Assembly: GCF_021347895.1 (NCBI RefSeq)
Contig: NC_067131.1
Span: 8,646,653 to 8,710,652 of the forward strand
Direction: 5' to 3'
Source of the DNA: Acanthochromis polyacanthus
Lineage: Eukaryota; Chordata; Actinopteri; Pomacentridae
Length of the DNA stretch: 64,000 nucleotides
Position 1 is the stretch's first letter. Every line of letters begins with the position of its first letter. The notes below the pieces were generated by a model. It saw only the letters and a list, made by a program, of their open reading frames with translations, did no database searches and had not been told where the DNA came from. The position numbers and the translations under genes were made by a program. Of the stretch, positions 1 to 34,965 are shown piece after piece.

Positions 1-399
1 AAAAGATATAATGATAAAATGTGAAAGGTGTTGCTTTAATAAACCTACAAAAAGTTACGAACCGACATTATAGCTCTAACTATTTAGCTTCTTAGACATT
101 TTGATTTTGCCATTTCAGCTAACTCTCACTGCTCTCAGCAGGCTCTTTCTGGCAGCAGCTGTTTTCAGTGACATAACTGCACTGCAAACCACCTGTGTAT
201 CACAAAAGGGCAGACGCACAGAAAGCTGGTTGCATTTTCTAGATTTACATTTTCTGGAGGTCAGCAGCCTCTTGAAGAAAATAGCAGCTATAATATTCAT
301 TTGGTAAAAGTGCGCGCGTCAGGTTTAGAAAAAATAAAGCCGGTATGCACAGAAATGAGTTTTTTAGCTTTATTTTCAACCGTCACATCAGATTCCCAC

Positions 400-23940
<23,541 letters not shown>

Positions 23941-24110
23941 TTTGGCTGCTTCTACTCAACAAATACCCACACAAGAAATTAAACTGTCTTTATTGCAGTT
24001 CGCTAGGGTTTACGGATAACCAGCATGCTATCATTCTTTCTCCCATGTTGTGGAAATGCTAGCAGCCAGCAACACGCAATGTGTTGATGGCATGTGAGCC
24101 ACCGTGGTGC
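23941..24110 (-). promoter_or_regulatory. polr3a: polr3a 5' leader and probable promoter
   Basis: This is the sequence directly upstream of the start codon. No TATA box is evident. If transcribed, two short upstream reading frames are present: one of 7 codons starting ATGCTGG, and one of 14 codons starting ATGATAG. The transcription start cannot be located from sequence alone. Confidence 0.4.
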
Positions 24111-24772
24111 CTTCAGGCTCGTCATGTTCATTTAGCATTTCATCATATTTATTCATAAAAGCTAACGGGCTGGTGGGGATTTTAGGAAACGTGAAAGGAA
24201 TCTGTGTAGTTTCTGACTCAGAATTCTAATTTTTATTTGTCAACCTGTTTTAAACATGAGAAAATGACGGGTAATTTTTCACCTTAAACAAAAAACACCA
24301 CCAAATAATTTCAACCTGATTTAATCCTAAATTTTCAAACAATTCTTTTTATTGTATTATTTTCATATTTTATTATTTTTTTCTATTTACACCTCCTTGG
24401 TTATTTGAATTTGCAGGCAAATCCACGAAAAATCGTTTTGAATATTAACATCTCAGAAAAAACAAGCTTTTATGTAGTCATTAAAGGCATCAGACGTGAT
24501 AACCAACAAAAGTAAGAAAGAGAAGACAATTGAAGCAAGAGCATCAGTAGAGAGTGTGTGCTGACACCTAGCGGCAAAAATGTGAAATGAGTCCAAAGAG
24601 GTTCGGTTAGAAAGGTTATTTGCTTCCATCTATGATTAAAAACAAAATAAAATACTGAAATCAAATCTTGTTTTAATGTTGTCCCTTGAAGTATTGACAG
24701 CTGCACGTTTGTAAGCACAAATACACTTTGGAAAGTTCATGTAAAACATCCAATGTGAAATATGAGAGTTAA
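24111..24772. other. intergenic, nothing recognised
   Basis: AT-rich sequence upstream of polr3a. No gene, RNA or defined repeat was seen. Confidence 0.5.
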
Positions 24773-24885
24773 ATCAACCAAAATCAAACTTATTTGTATA
24801 GTTCGTTTAAAAACAACTTTTGCTGACCAAAGTACTGTACATGTTATCAGAGAGGCAGCAAAAATATGTGGACAAGACAATACAA
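24773..24885. repeat. dispersed fish repeat fragment (TTATTTGTATAG family)
   Basis: It contains AACTTATTTGTATAGTTCGT, AAAAACAACTTTTGCTGACC and AAAGTACTGTACATGTTATC, a decayed copy of a common fish interspersed sequence. Confidence 0.55.
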
Positions 24886-25202
24886 AATTTGTAATATCAG
24901 CTAAAGATATCAACTTGTTCTTCATTCAGGAATGTGGAGGTTAGGACATGGGATTTTCACTCTGAAACCAAGATTTTTGCCTCATGAGTACCTCTTTACA
25001 CACAAGCTGGCCACAATATTTTAATATCAACCTTGTTTAACATTATTATTGGGCATATAAGGAAATACATTTATTCACCCAACAAAATGGCAAATTACAA
25101 AGGAAAAATAGAATAAACAATGCCGTTTTGTAAAGTTGCACTACTGTTTTATCCTCACTAACAATGAGACAATGTATGCACAATAAGATAATATAGTGTA
25201 AA

Positions 25203-25745
25203 CCTTTAAAACCATAACTCATCACTGAAATATATTATTTGGGTGGAATAAGCCTTTAAAACTACAAGCACTTGGACACATAGTAATATTTTGTTCGATA
25301 AAACAATTTAAAACTATAAATTGTTAGTTTGTGTATTATGTGAGTGAAATGCACTTTTAAAATTGTAAGTAATTGGTCACAAAGTAGTATTTGGGTGCAA
25401 TATACCTTTAAAATCATAAGTACTTGGACACAAAGTGGTATTTTGTTTGGAATAAACCTTTAAACCCATAAACTGTTGGTTTAAAAATATTATTTGGCTA
25501 GAATAAATCTTTTAAAAGGCTAACAAAAGTACTATTTGGGTGGAACAAGATTTAACACTGTGGCTACTTGGACAAGGAATAACATTTTGAAATGAATAAA
25601 CTTGTAAAGCCATAACTCAGTTAAAGCAATAAACCTTTAAACCATAAGTAACTGGATACAAAGTCACATTTTGGGTAGAATACATCTTTAAAATTATAAC
25701 TTGTCAGCTTGGAAATTCTGTTTTGGGCAGAATAGACCTTAAATT
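25203..25745. repeat. degenerate 51-bp minisatellite, about 11 units
   Basis: A box like AATAAACCTTTAAAACCATA recurs at starts near 25,203, 25,253, 25,305, 25,354, 25,405, 25,457, 25,509, 25,549, 25,600, 25,634, 25,685 and 25,736. Most steps are 49-52 bp; two shorter steps suggest deletions. Within units a TTGGACACAAAGT box and a GTATTTGGGTGGAA-like box alternate. Confidence 0.85.
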
Positions 25746-27150
25746 GAAACAATATATATTTTAATGGCTTGTGTAAAGCTGGCTCGATTGAGAAACAATT
25801 TTTGTGTTTACAGGCCTCAGAGAAACAGCTGGGATTTAAAATACATTGAAGTGAATGGGTTATGCTTGAGGTTAGAATCAGGGAATAAATGTACTTTCTT
25901 AAATTTCACAGTATGCAGACATGGAAATGCCTAAGCTTGGTGTGTATTATATGCATTTTAGTATGCATTTTTGTACTTATAGCTGCATTCATATCATCCA
26001 ATGGCAAAGTGACAATAATCCGATTATGAAGATTATTTCCAAAGGCGTATGTCCTCATTCACATACGTCACTGTAAGCCTATAAGTCACATCCATGTGTG
26101 TTTACTAGTCACTTTATCTCCCCCTCTTGTGTGATGTAAAGTAGAATATCCCTGGCATTTTTCTCTGTGTTGTATTTTTGTGTAAAATTGCAAATAAAAT
26201 TGATTTTTTTTTAAATGTATGTTTACTAGTCCGACCTCTAGATGGCACCAAGAGTATTTCTAACAGCTGGAAAAACGCAGAGCAGGAGGAGGCACGGAGC
26301 CCAGACAAACCTGCTGTTCTACCTGTGTTGTTTGATGCACTGGCATGGAAGCGCTGATGGCCGCTGATGACTTCCTGATGAGAATTTCCTTCCTGTACAT
26401 GCTTGTGCTGATTAATTGTTCTGTCAGCTTGTAACTACTGACAGTGAAAATTGGCTGCCTGAATCTGATTTTGCATTTTCTAATTTTGCTGCCACTTACA
26501 TCTTCAGAAGGCCTCTAATTGAACCTCTAATATATTTTCCAACATGCTCTGGGGTTTTTTCATGGTGTCTTTGGAGACAACACTTCCCCTGAAGACCCTT
26601 TTCTCTGCGTGGATGTGGACACACGGATATATCAGTCTGTATGTAAAAGAGCATAACAAGTGATCCTCAAATACACTTGAGGGGTTTCTGCCAACAGTGC
26701 ATCATGGGCAGCTCTGGGATCTCCCCTTAAAGTGCCTCTTGAGCATCTTCTGTGTACAGAACTGCATATCAAATACAGTGGAGAGGGCTAATCGTCCAAT
26801 CATGGGCATAAACACTCACATACATTTACACTCAGTAGTCCCGCTGGAGGAATTAAATATCCCAGACCACTCAGATCTGCTCAGGAAAACTGTCTCTCTT
26901 AGGACCAGGGGATTGGTCCCTGTCCCTGTTTGATAGCGTTATATTTAGATTCAGATAAATGTCTTACATGGATTATGCAATTTTGTCATTTGTATGCATG
27001 AAATAGATTGTAGCATAGTGTAGATGCCATACTTTGGCATTTCTGGTTTGATTTTAAAGTGCATTCTGTAGTCTTAGCACTGTAAGTTGTATCTAATCTA
27101 ATCTGATAAAAATGGCATTTGCAGTTAACCATGATTGTTTTTTTTATTTT
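25746..27150. other. intergenic, nothing recognised
   Basis: No gene or clear repeat family was found. A 78-codon frame at 26,697-26,933 has no recognisable protein. Confidence 0.45.
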
Positions 27151-28000
27151 TATTTAATTGACTAATCATTCAGTCTTTTAGGCCAGAAAATGATGAATTG
27201 TCTTCACCTCGGTTCTATATTGGTTTTGTTTAGACTAGTTTGGTTTACCACAAAACTGGACACAGAAAAGAAACTAATTCTTACTTTTGAGAAGCTGACA
27301 CAAGGTAATATTTGTACATTGAAGCTCTTGTGTATGTGTTGACCAGATATTGTACAGTTTCCCAAATCTGCATAATTAGTAATAAATAATAACAAAAATT
27401 GCTAGTTTCAGCCACCTTTGGTTGATTTTTTTCATTTAATGGCTAATTCTTCTATCTTTTCGGCCACAAAATGCTAAAATAACTTGATATTGTTGGCTTT
27501 GTTCAGATTAGTTCCATTTACAGTGAAAATGGACACAGAAAAGCAGCTAATTCTTACTTTTAAGAGGCTGAAACAAGGCAATATTTGTGTGTTAAAGCTT
27601 AATGCTCAGGATTACTAATAAATAATTATAAAAATTGCTAGTTGCATTCATTCTCTAATGATTTTTTTGTCATTTAATTGAGCCAGAATATAGTGAATTG
27701 TCTTCACATTGTTGGTTTTGTTTAGACTAGCTCAACCTACATTGAAATTGGACACAGAAAAGCATCCAACTGACTAATCCTTCAGTCTTTTAGGTCAGAA
27801 TATAGTGAAATGTCTTCACATTGTTGATTTTGTTTAGACTAGGTCAACTTATAGTGACAATGGACACAGAAAAGCAGCCAATCTTCACATCTGAGAAGCT
27901 GGTGCGAGTCAATATTTGGCCTTTTTCTGCGTGATAACTTACTCGGATGATCTATTATCCCAAATTATCCAAATTATCTTTCAGTTAATTGACACTGTAC
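27151..28000. repeat. tandem copies of an old dispersed repeat
   Basis: The motif chain CAGTCTTTTAGGCCAGAAAA, AATTGTCTTCAC, TTTTGTTTAGACTAG, GGACACAGAAAAGCAG and GAGAAGCTG recurs about four times (unit starts near 27,171, 27,455, 27,680 and 27,783), with deletions in some units. The box order is shared with the family at 14,753-15,060. Confidence 0.75.
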
Positions 28001-28009
28001 GCGCGCGGC

Positions 28010-28330
28010 AGACACAGTAGAATAAATAAATGATTACAAACCACTCAGAGTGGAGAGAAGTGCTCCTCTGTGCCCTCCTCATGTGATCAGTGCGGCAGCC
28101 TTTCAAAATACTTCAGTGCAACCCAGTGTTTACTCATCATACCATTTGCATTATGCAAAGCGTTATTTGTAGATCAATGTGACCACCATCTTTGTGTAAT
28201 TAACATGAGTAATTACTGTGCTTAATTTACAGAGCCACCCAAGGTTCATAATGGGGCTGCAAAACATTGACCCATGACAATTGATTGATCCCTCCCTCCT
28301 TGAAAACCATGCCCCTGCTAATGACTAAGT
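28010..28330. promoter_or_regulatory. candidate conserved non-coding element with POU and homeodomain motifs
   Basis: A 15-bp palindrome of octamer half sites (TTTGCAT T ATGCAAA) is at 28,145-28,159. TAATTA boxes are at 28,197-28,202 and 28,210-28,215. A PBX/HOX-type TGATTGAT is at 28,282-28,289. No repeat or coding signature was seen. Regulatory function is inference from motif clustering only. Confidence 0.3.
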
Positions 28331-28416
28331 AATGAGCAGATAGTGTGTGGCTAGGGTGGCTAACACAGCTTTCACTCTCCATATCCAGATTGGCTGAGCT
28401 CTCTACCTCCTCCCTC

Positions 28417-28655
28417 TTCCTCCTCCTCCTCCTCCTCCTCCTTACCATGTTTTCTGCAATGGTGTCAGCTCCTCGCTTAGAGGCCCCTCTTCCTCTTTCT
28501 GTGTGTGTGTGTGTGTCTGCACGCATGTTGTGTGTACTGCTCGGTAATCAGCCACACAGACTCGCCTTTGGTGGCTGGAGACTGATTCAATATTCCACTG
28601 GGTAATTTATGCAGAACTAATTCTCTACAGGAATGGAAGGGCTTGGAGGGAAGGC

Positions 28656-28715
<60 letters not shown>

Positions 28716-28732
28716 AGGGAGAAGGAGAGGGA
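28417..28732. repeat. (TCC)n, (TG)n and (GA)n microsatellites
   Basis: The (TCC)n tract is at 28,417-28,442, a short (GT)n at 28,500-28,517, and a (GA)n tract at 28,660-28,705 grades into GGGAGA repeats to 28,732. Low-complexity Ser/Leu-rich frames here are artefacts. Confidence 0.95.
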
Positions 28733-30187
28733 GCGAAAACGCAGAGAGGAAGAAATCTGTGGTGAAATAATTATCCCCGGTGTCACTGTAGCAACATTCT
28801 GTGAAGTTGATGTCAATAAAATATTGAGCTACACAATCCATTTCAATTTCTCCTCAAAAAAGATGCTGCAGAGGGTTCGGGCGGCCGCAGGAATAAGGGC
28901 GCACGTGGAGGGAACGCGCACGTCCACGCACACACAAACGCATTTGTGTCAAACGCACAACAAGGCGGTGGCTGGCAACGTGTGCTGCTCACAGACTGAC
29001 TGGGAAGCACATCATTGCCTGTAGTCATTTAACTTGTCAAAACAGCGGGGCTCCGTGTCTACTCATATTTGGATTTAGTGGGTTTGAATTACTGGAAATA
29101 AAGTGAAAGAGGATGAGATGAAAAATGAAATGAGGGGAGCTTCCCAGGAGAGCCATTGGGAGCACGCCATAGATTATGGTAATTTGTGATGGACGGGTTC
29201 GTAATAAGCGTCATAGTGCATTTCTGTGCATGTCTACGTATGGAGGCAGGGCGGGGATGGAGACGGGCCTCATTGTATTCTTCTCACAGCTCGTATTGAT
29301 CAGCACCATGCACACAGAAATACATACTGCCGGATTCACAACAGTCATGACTGATCTATGAGCTCTGGTTGGACACCAGTAAGCACATCCGTCAGCTTTT
29401 TACTGTGTGAAAGTGTAATTTTAGGACATCAGATCTTCTTTTATGGACAGACTGGAAATTTGAAAATAATACTTTCACTAGTAGAACCTGCTGAAGGTTT
29501 AAGATGATCAGATTCATGCCTGAGGATGGACAGCTCGTTGGTTTGTTTTGTTTTTGCAAACTCGTACTTAATCTACACTGATAGTTTAGTGAATGTTGGT
29601 GTGAGCTATGACAAACACAGACTAACCAATTAAAGATAAAGGTCATCAACAGTGCATCAAGACAGCGTGGAGTGAAAGAATATGTAATAACAGCAACAAT
29701 ATTGTATAAAGGGCACACTAGCGTAAACCTTTTAACTTGAGATTATTTCCATTATATTAGAAATGATGTTTTCTTGTTAGGAGTCTGGTTTTGTCTTGTT
29801 TTGATGGTCCAACACTTTAAAATTCCCTTTTAAAATCATGTAAAACACAATAAAGCTCTTAGTCCCACTGATAAGGCAGGTCTGCACTCCACCGCTTAAC
29901 ACCTCTGTACTACGAAACTGTATTTGGAGTAAGTGAGGTAACAGTTTAAACAATTTCAACCATGTATTTGCACATGTTTAATGTGCATTTGGAAAAGCAC
30001 AACCACAAAAACTAAATGTAAAGACGGTAAATGGAAGCTGAAAATGATGAGATATGTCAACTGTCAACACGATTGTTTTCTGAGCCTCACTGTGTCATTC
30101 AAGGCCACAATGTTCAGAACACAAGATGTACCTAAAACAAAAGTTCGATGAGGTTTGAATGTATAAAAGCCTGCAAGATAGATCACA
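28733..30187. other. intergenic, nothing recognised
   Basis: No gene or bounded repeat was seen. The section at 28,860-29,000 is relatively CpG-rich (a NotI-like GCGGCCGC is at 28,881-28,888) but has no exon signal I can support. Confidence 0.4.
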
Positions 30188-30189
30188 TA

Positions 30190-30440
30190 CACTCAACAAA
30201 AATATAAACGCAAAACTTTTGTTTTTGCTCCCATTTTTTATGAGATGAACTCAAAGATCTAAAACTTTTTCCACATACACAATATCACCATTTCTCTCAA
30301 ATATTCACAAATCTGTCTAAATCTGTGATAGTGAGCACTTCTCCTTTGCTGAGATAATCCATCCCACCTCACAGGTGTTCCATATCAAGATGCTGATTAG
30401 ACACCATGATTAGTGCACAGGTGTGCCTTAGACTGTTGGG
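30190..30440. mobile_element. Tc1-like transposon end fragment
   Basis: CACTCAACAAAAATATAAAC follows a TA dinucleotide at 30,188-30,189, as expected for Tc1/mariner insertion. The next 240 bp (TTTTGCTCCCATTTTTTATG, CTTCTCCTTTGCTGAGATAA, CACAGGTGTGCCTTAGAC) follow the known terminal region of a fish Tc1-like family. No opposing end or transposase is present, so this is a solo or deleted copy. Confidence 0.7.
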
Positions 30441-33400
30441 TCTATGATGCACATGGGGCAGGGTGAAGAGGTTTTAACTTAGTTATTTAAATTAAAGTGT
30501 ATTAGGACGGTGTTTAGTTGCACTTTGCTTGTTCATTTGTGCTCTACCTGTGTTGTTCACAATAAACCTACAAGTGAACCAAAGATCACTGAATCTTCTT
30601 CTTAAGCGTGTCAGAATAATTTACTATTATGCAGTAAATGTGGCAAACAAACAAAAAAATCACCACAGGTTTTAGCACTATGGCAGTGATTAACTTATTT
30701 CCACATTTATCACCGTGGTATTTTTGATGTAAGAGATCAATGTGGATTCAAAAAACGTCTACTGACCAGACAACGGTCTTAAAAATTAGCATCACCATTA
30801 ATGGAAGAGCCTACAGAGCTCAGTGCACAGACAGTAAGCAAGGAATGTGAGAGTTCTTTGAGCTACAAGAGATTTCAAACCCATTTTATTGCTTTCTGAC
30901 TTCGTAGATAGATGCAAAAAAGAGAACCTGATGAAGCCCATACAACCTACATGTTGACCTCAAAAGATTCACAGCAAGTCTATTTATCGATTTAAATAAT
31001 GTTTTTAAATGAGTTCTTTATTTGCTCCTGAAACGGTTCAACATCACCGACGTTGCAGCTAAAAGATTAAGGGCCAAAAATGTCTTACACTTTATAGGAA
31101 TGACACTGAATGTGACAGTATTGAATTCATCCTCCACATAGTTGCTTTTTTCTTTTTCCTTTCTTTTTTTGTGAGCAGAATACAGGGATTACATCTGTAA
31201 TTTTGTTTAAAAATCTCCTGACACGTGATGATATTAAACCGAAAATTATACAGAACGGAACAGTGGTATTGATAAACCTATTAATTACACATTTACACAT
31301 TCTGCAGTTTCTTTACAGCTTTCCTTACTGCTTTGGCGGCAGCAGTTGAGTTGCTTTTACCCTTTTATTTCTTCATATAGGTTTAATATTACAGTTTGTT
31401 GCATTTGGGCTAAATATGCAGCTCTAGATCTGTCCATGCTGGAGTTGGTTATCTGTCAACACCCGTCCTTTCACGTAAACAAGATTCAAAAATCTAGTTA
31501 GTGAAAGTTTAGTAAATTAGATAATGAAATGATATGCTGTGTATGTTCAACTTGCTTCCTGGTGCAGGGCCCTTCTTTTATTCCCTGTGACAAGGAGAAC
31601 AGCCCAACTTCTGCTTTAGGGGCAGCATATACATAATAAGACAAATCATGTTAACACTTCAGCATGTTGCCCTCAAACCAGAGCGATAAAGAAAACAGTC
31701 TGTCCTCTATGTGTAACTGGTACGCTAACAAGGACTTCTAATCTGACATGAATCAGTTGCCATAACGCTACCCTTCTCTTCTTTAATCTAAGCAACTGCA
31801 ACAGGACTCCGTTTTCCCCTGGGGGTCAATAATTCTGATTTTAATACACGCCAGTCAGGCTGTCAGCTGTCACACATTTGTATATCTAGCAACGATGGAG
31901 AAATGTGCAGCCACTGGTGCAGTTATTGGAATTTGCACGATAATTCTGTGGCACTTAAAGAAATTCACAAGTTCTAAAATTATTGCGAATTTTATTAATC
32001 CCAAAGTGCATGTTGTGCCACTGAAGCAGAAAAGGGTAATATAGGAATAAACGCAGTGATAAATATTAAACAAACAAAATATTTTCATCATGCCAACACA
32101 TGAGTCCCTGTCGAGTGCTCATGCTGACTCTGAACAAATTTTAAAATTGCCATTTATTACAGGTTCACGCTCAATTTCAGGAGAATAGACAGACAGTTGT
32201 TGTACAAATGTGCATGACTGGATATTCATACGGCTACAAAACGGAGCGGAATCTGCTGCAACAGCCACAGTCCACATGCCGAAGAATAATTTTATAGTTT
32301 CGCTCCATCTCTCGGTGGACATCCCTGCGCTCTCCTCCCAGACATCTCATTATTTTGCATCTTCATCACTCTTATTAAAGCCATATATCTTAACTTCAGG
32401 CCAGTGCCCGTCGATGCAGCGGAATACATACATGTCAAAACGTTATCTACATGTGTGATGCGGCGCTCTGTCCTGCACTCAAGAGGGCCATGTGCAAAAT
32501 GAATAATTTATCCAAATGAATTATAATACCCGTATCTCCCCACCAAGGCTTTTGTCTGACTGAGATTCCTGCTCACATTTCAGTTCATACAGTTGGCCTT
32601 GCATAAACTAGATACCTCTCTAGACAGATTTGCATAGAAACACCCTGCAACGTGGTGAAAAGGGAGCAATTAGGATTCATGACGGCGCCTCCCTTCTGGA
32701 TGCTCTGCTGCCATGTGAGACGGCAGGAGCTGATTGAAATGGAGGAGCATGGCCTTGTTCATGCGCCTCTGTCTTCCTCCCATCTTTCTGGCCCTGTGGT
32801 GGGAAGCAAATCAGCCTCCAGGACCGGTCTGGTCCTCTTCCTCTCTCCCTCCGTCGACCCTTTCATTGTCGTCCATCTCCTTTGCTTTGGGCGGGAACTT
32901 CTGGAAGAAGCCTGGAGGGAGTCACCTCTCATGGAGTGGGTTAACAACATCATCAAACATGGTGTGATTAGTAGTTAACGGATGCGGTGGGTCACATTGT
33001 GCAGTTGTTTGAAACAGGTGATGGAGTCCTTGCTGTTGGTGCCTGGCTCCTTGGAGCATGTGGGAGGTGTTTGACACAAACGAGGCTTCCAGCTCGCAGA
33101 ACCAGGAACAGATGGTGCTGGAAAATGAGGCACCTCTCAGAAGCATTGAAACCTCCTCCACCGACCCTCCACACACTTCCCTCTCTCTCTCTCTCTCTCC
33201 TCCACAAATGCTCTGGTTTTCCCTCCTGCTCTCTATAAATGATCTTTTCTTTTGCAGAGATTACTTAAGAGCACTTGTTATCACATATATAAACTGATTT
33301 TTCCTTTCAATCATAATCAAACTGCCACAGAAGGGAGCAAATATCTGACAGGCTATAGTGGAAACACCAGGTGCTTTGGGTCATCCGCTGGTATGAGTTT

Positions 33401-34831
33401 TTGTTCACCTGGATGGAGCCAGCAGATGGCAGGATTGGGTTTGGGTCTCTCAAGGGAAAGAAAGCCTAAAGGCGAGGAAAAAAAGACACATTTCTTCACT
33501 CAGGCTGTGCTCCTTTAATCCAACACAGATAAATGGAGAGATAACATGAAAGCAGGACCATACAAGCATTTTAATGTATGTCTATCTGTGTGACTGTTAT
33601 GGTGATTTATCCAGCTCTGGGTTCAGCTTGAGGTTTTTTTGGAGTCACAGTAAAGGAGTGAAGCTATTCAGAAATGGGTTTTTCAGTATATCTGGGCATA
33701 AATATGCACTTATTTCAGCAGTAACAGGAGATAAGAGATTAGAAACCTGACTGATGGACAGTTTCTACTGCCAGGTTGTGCAATAGGTTGACGGATTACA
33801 ACAGAGCAATCAAAATACTATTAGTGTCCAAGATAAACATTAAAAGTGACTACTTTCCATTTCTTCTGTCCTCACTATTGCAACACTTGTTACATTTTCT
33901 ACAATATTGAGTGTCATTTGTTAAATCATGAGTCCTTGATTTCACACATTCATAAACTACAGCAGACAGTGGAGATGTATAATGCCACAAATCATGATTC
34001 ATGAAACTAAACTTTTCTGAGAAAATGAAACCAGGGGTCATCCATTGCCACATCCTACTTGTATTAATTTTGGTGTGATTAAGCAATCTTTGAGATTATT
34101 CCAATTTTTGATTTTCAGAAAAAAATTGATAACGTTGATGAAAATTTTTGCAGTTTGCATATCGTTGCAATTTAAAGTATCCCTAGATGAGCACATGATG
34201 CTGTCCAGCACAGTTTCTTTTTTTTTTGATAGCACCACTAGAAGTCAGCATCATAAATGTTTGAGTTTTATATGGATTCTGTAAATTAATAAAACGTTGT
34301 ATTAAAATGGGACGTAGCCACTGGTTTGTGGCTATGTTGTCTATTTTATTCTAAACAAGATCACAATTTTGCAAATAAACATTGTGTTGTATTCAGGGAG
34401 ATTTGAAACCAGTGTTACCAGATCATGCAATAGAAACAAGCAACCAGCTCTATGGAAACAAGGCCATAAAAAGCCCAAAAGCTGAACCGTCACATTGGAT
34501 ATAATGAGAGGTCTCTTGATAACAATATAACTATATACATTTATTTTGTTTGCAGTAGATTGACAGTAAACTCAGTCAACATAAAAACTTTGAATAGTTT
34601 ACATTTTTAAAAACCTGATTCAAATAAAAGACATATGTGTTATGCAGAAGCAACAGTAAAACAGCAACTACACTTTAGAAAAAACCTACAACCTGCAATT
34701 GATGAGATTTGCAAGAAAAACAAGCCCAAAGTTGTTTATAATAAGCATACTTGGCAACACTGCTTGAAACTAGTAACTGAAACCATCAATCCATCTGGAA
34801 GATGTTTTCATAGGTAAAAGATTATATTAGA
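30441..34831. other. intergenic, no gene recognised
   Basis: No coding gene was seen. There is a (CT)n tract at 33,181-33,200. Overlapping open frames at 32,650-33,240 on both strands have no recognisable product and no consistent splice structure. Confidence 0.4.
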
Positions 34832-34965
34832 AAAAGGTTCATTTTCTCATAGACTTCAATACAATCAGACTTCTTTATGCAACCAGGGGAGTCTCCCCCT
34901 GCTGGCCGTTAGAAAGAATGCAGATTTGAGGTACTTCAACACAGGCTTCACATTTCAGATTCAGA
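34832..34965. repeat. dispersed teleost repeat (copy B of the 1,464 family)
   Basis: It contains TCATTTTCTCATAGACTTCA, ATACAATCAGACTTCTTTAT, TCTCCCCCTGCTGGCCGTTA and AACACAGGCTTCACATTTCA, in the order of a common fish repeat. Copy A in intron 26 retains only the first part. Confidence 0.7.

Noticed and set aside
1..399. Exon 28 of polr3a
   Set aside because: No minus-strand frame matches the expected continuation after LPK, so the exon must lie outside the window.
25203..25745. CRISPR-like array
   Set aside because: Regular spacing, but whole units are related (no unique spacers), the host is a vertebrate, and divergence is high. It is a minisatellite.
28617..28841. Ser/Leu-repeat frames
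   Set aside because: Translation of the GA microsatellite.
32650..33240. Overlapping 65-108-codon frames on both strands as a possible gene
   Set aside because: Multiple competing frames, no recognisable domain, no consistent splice sites.
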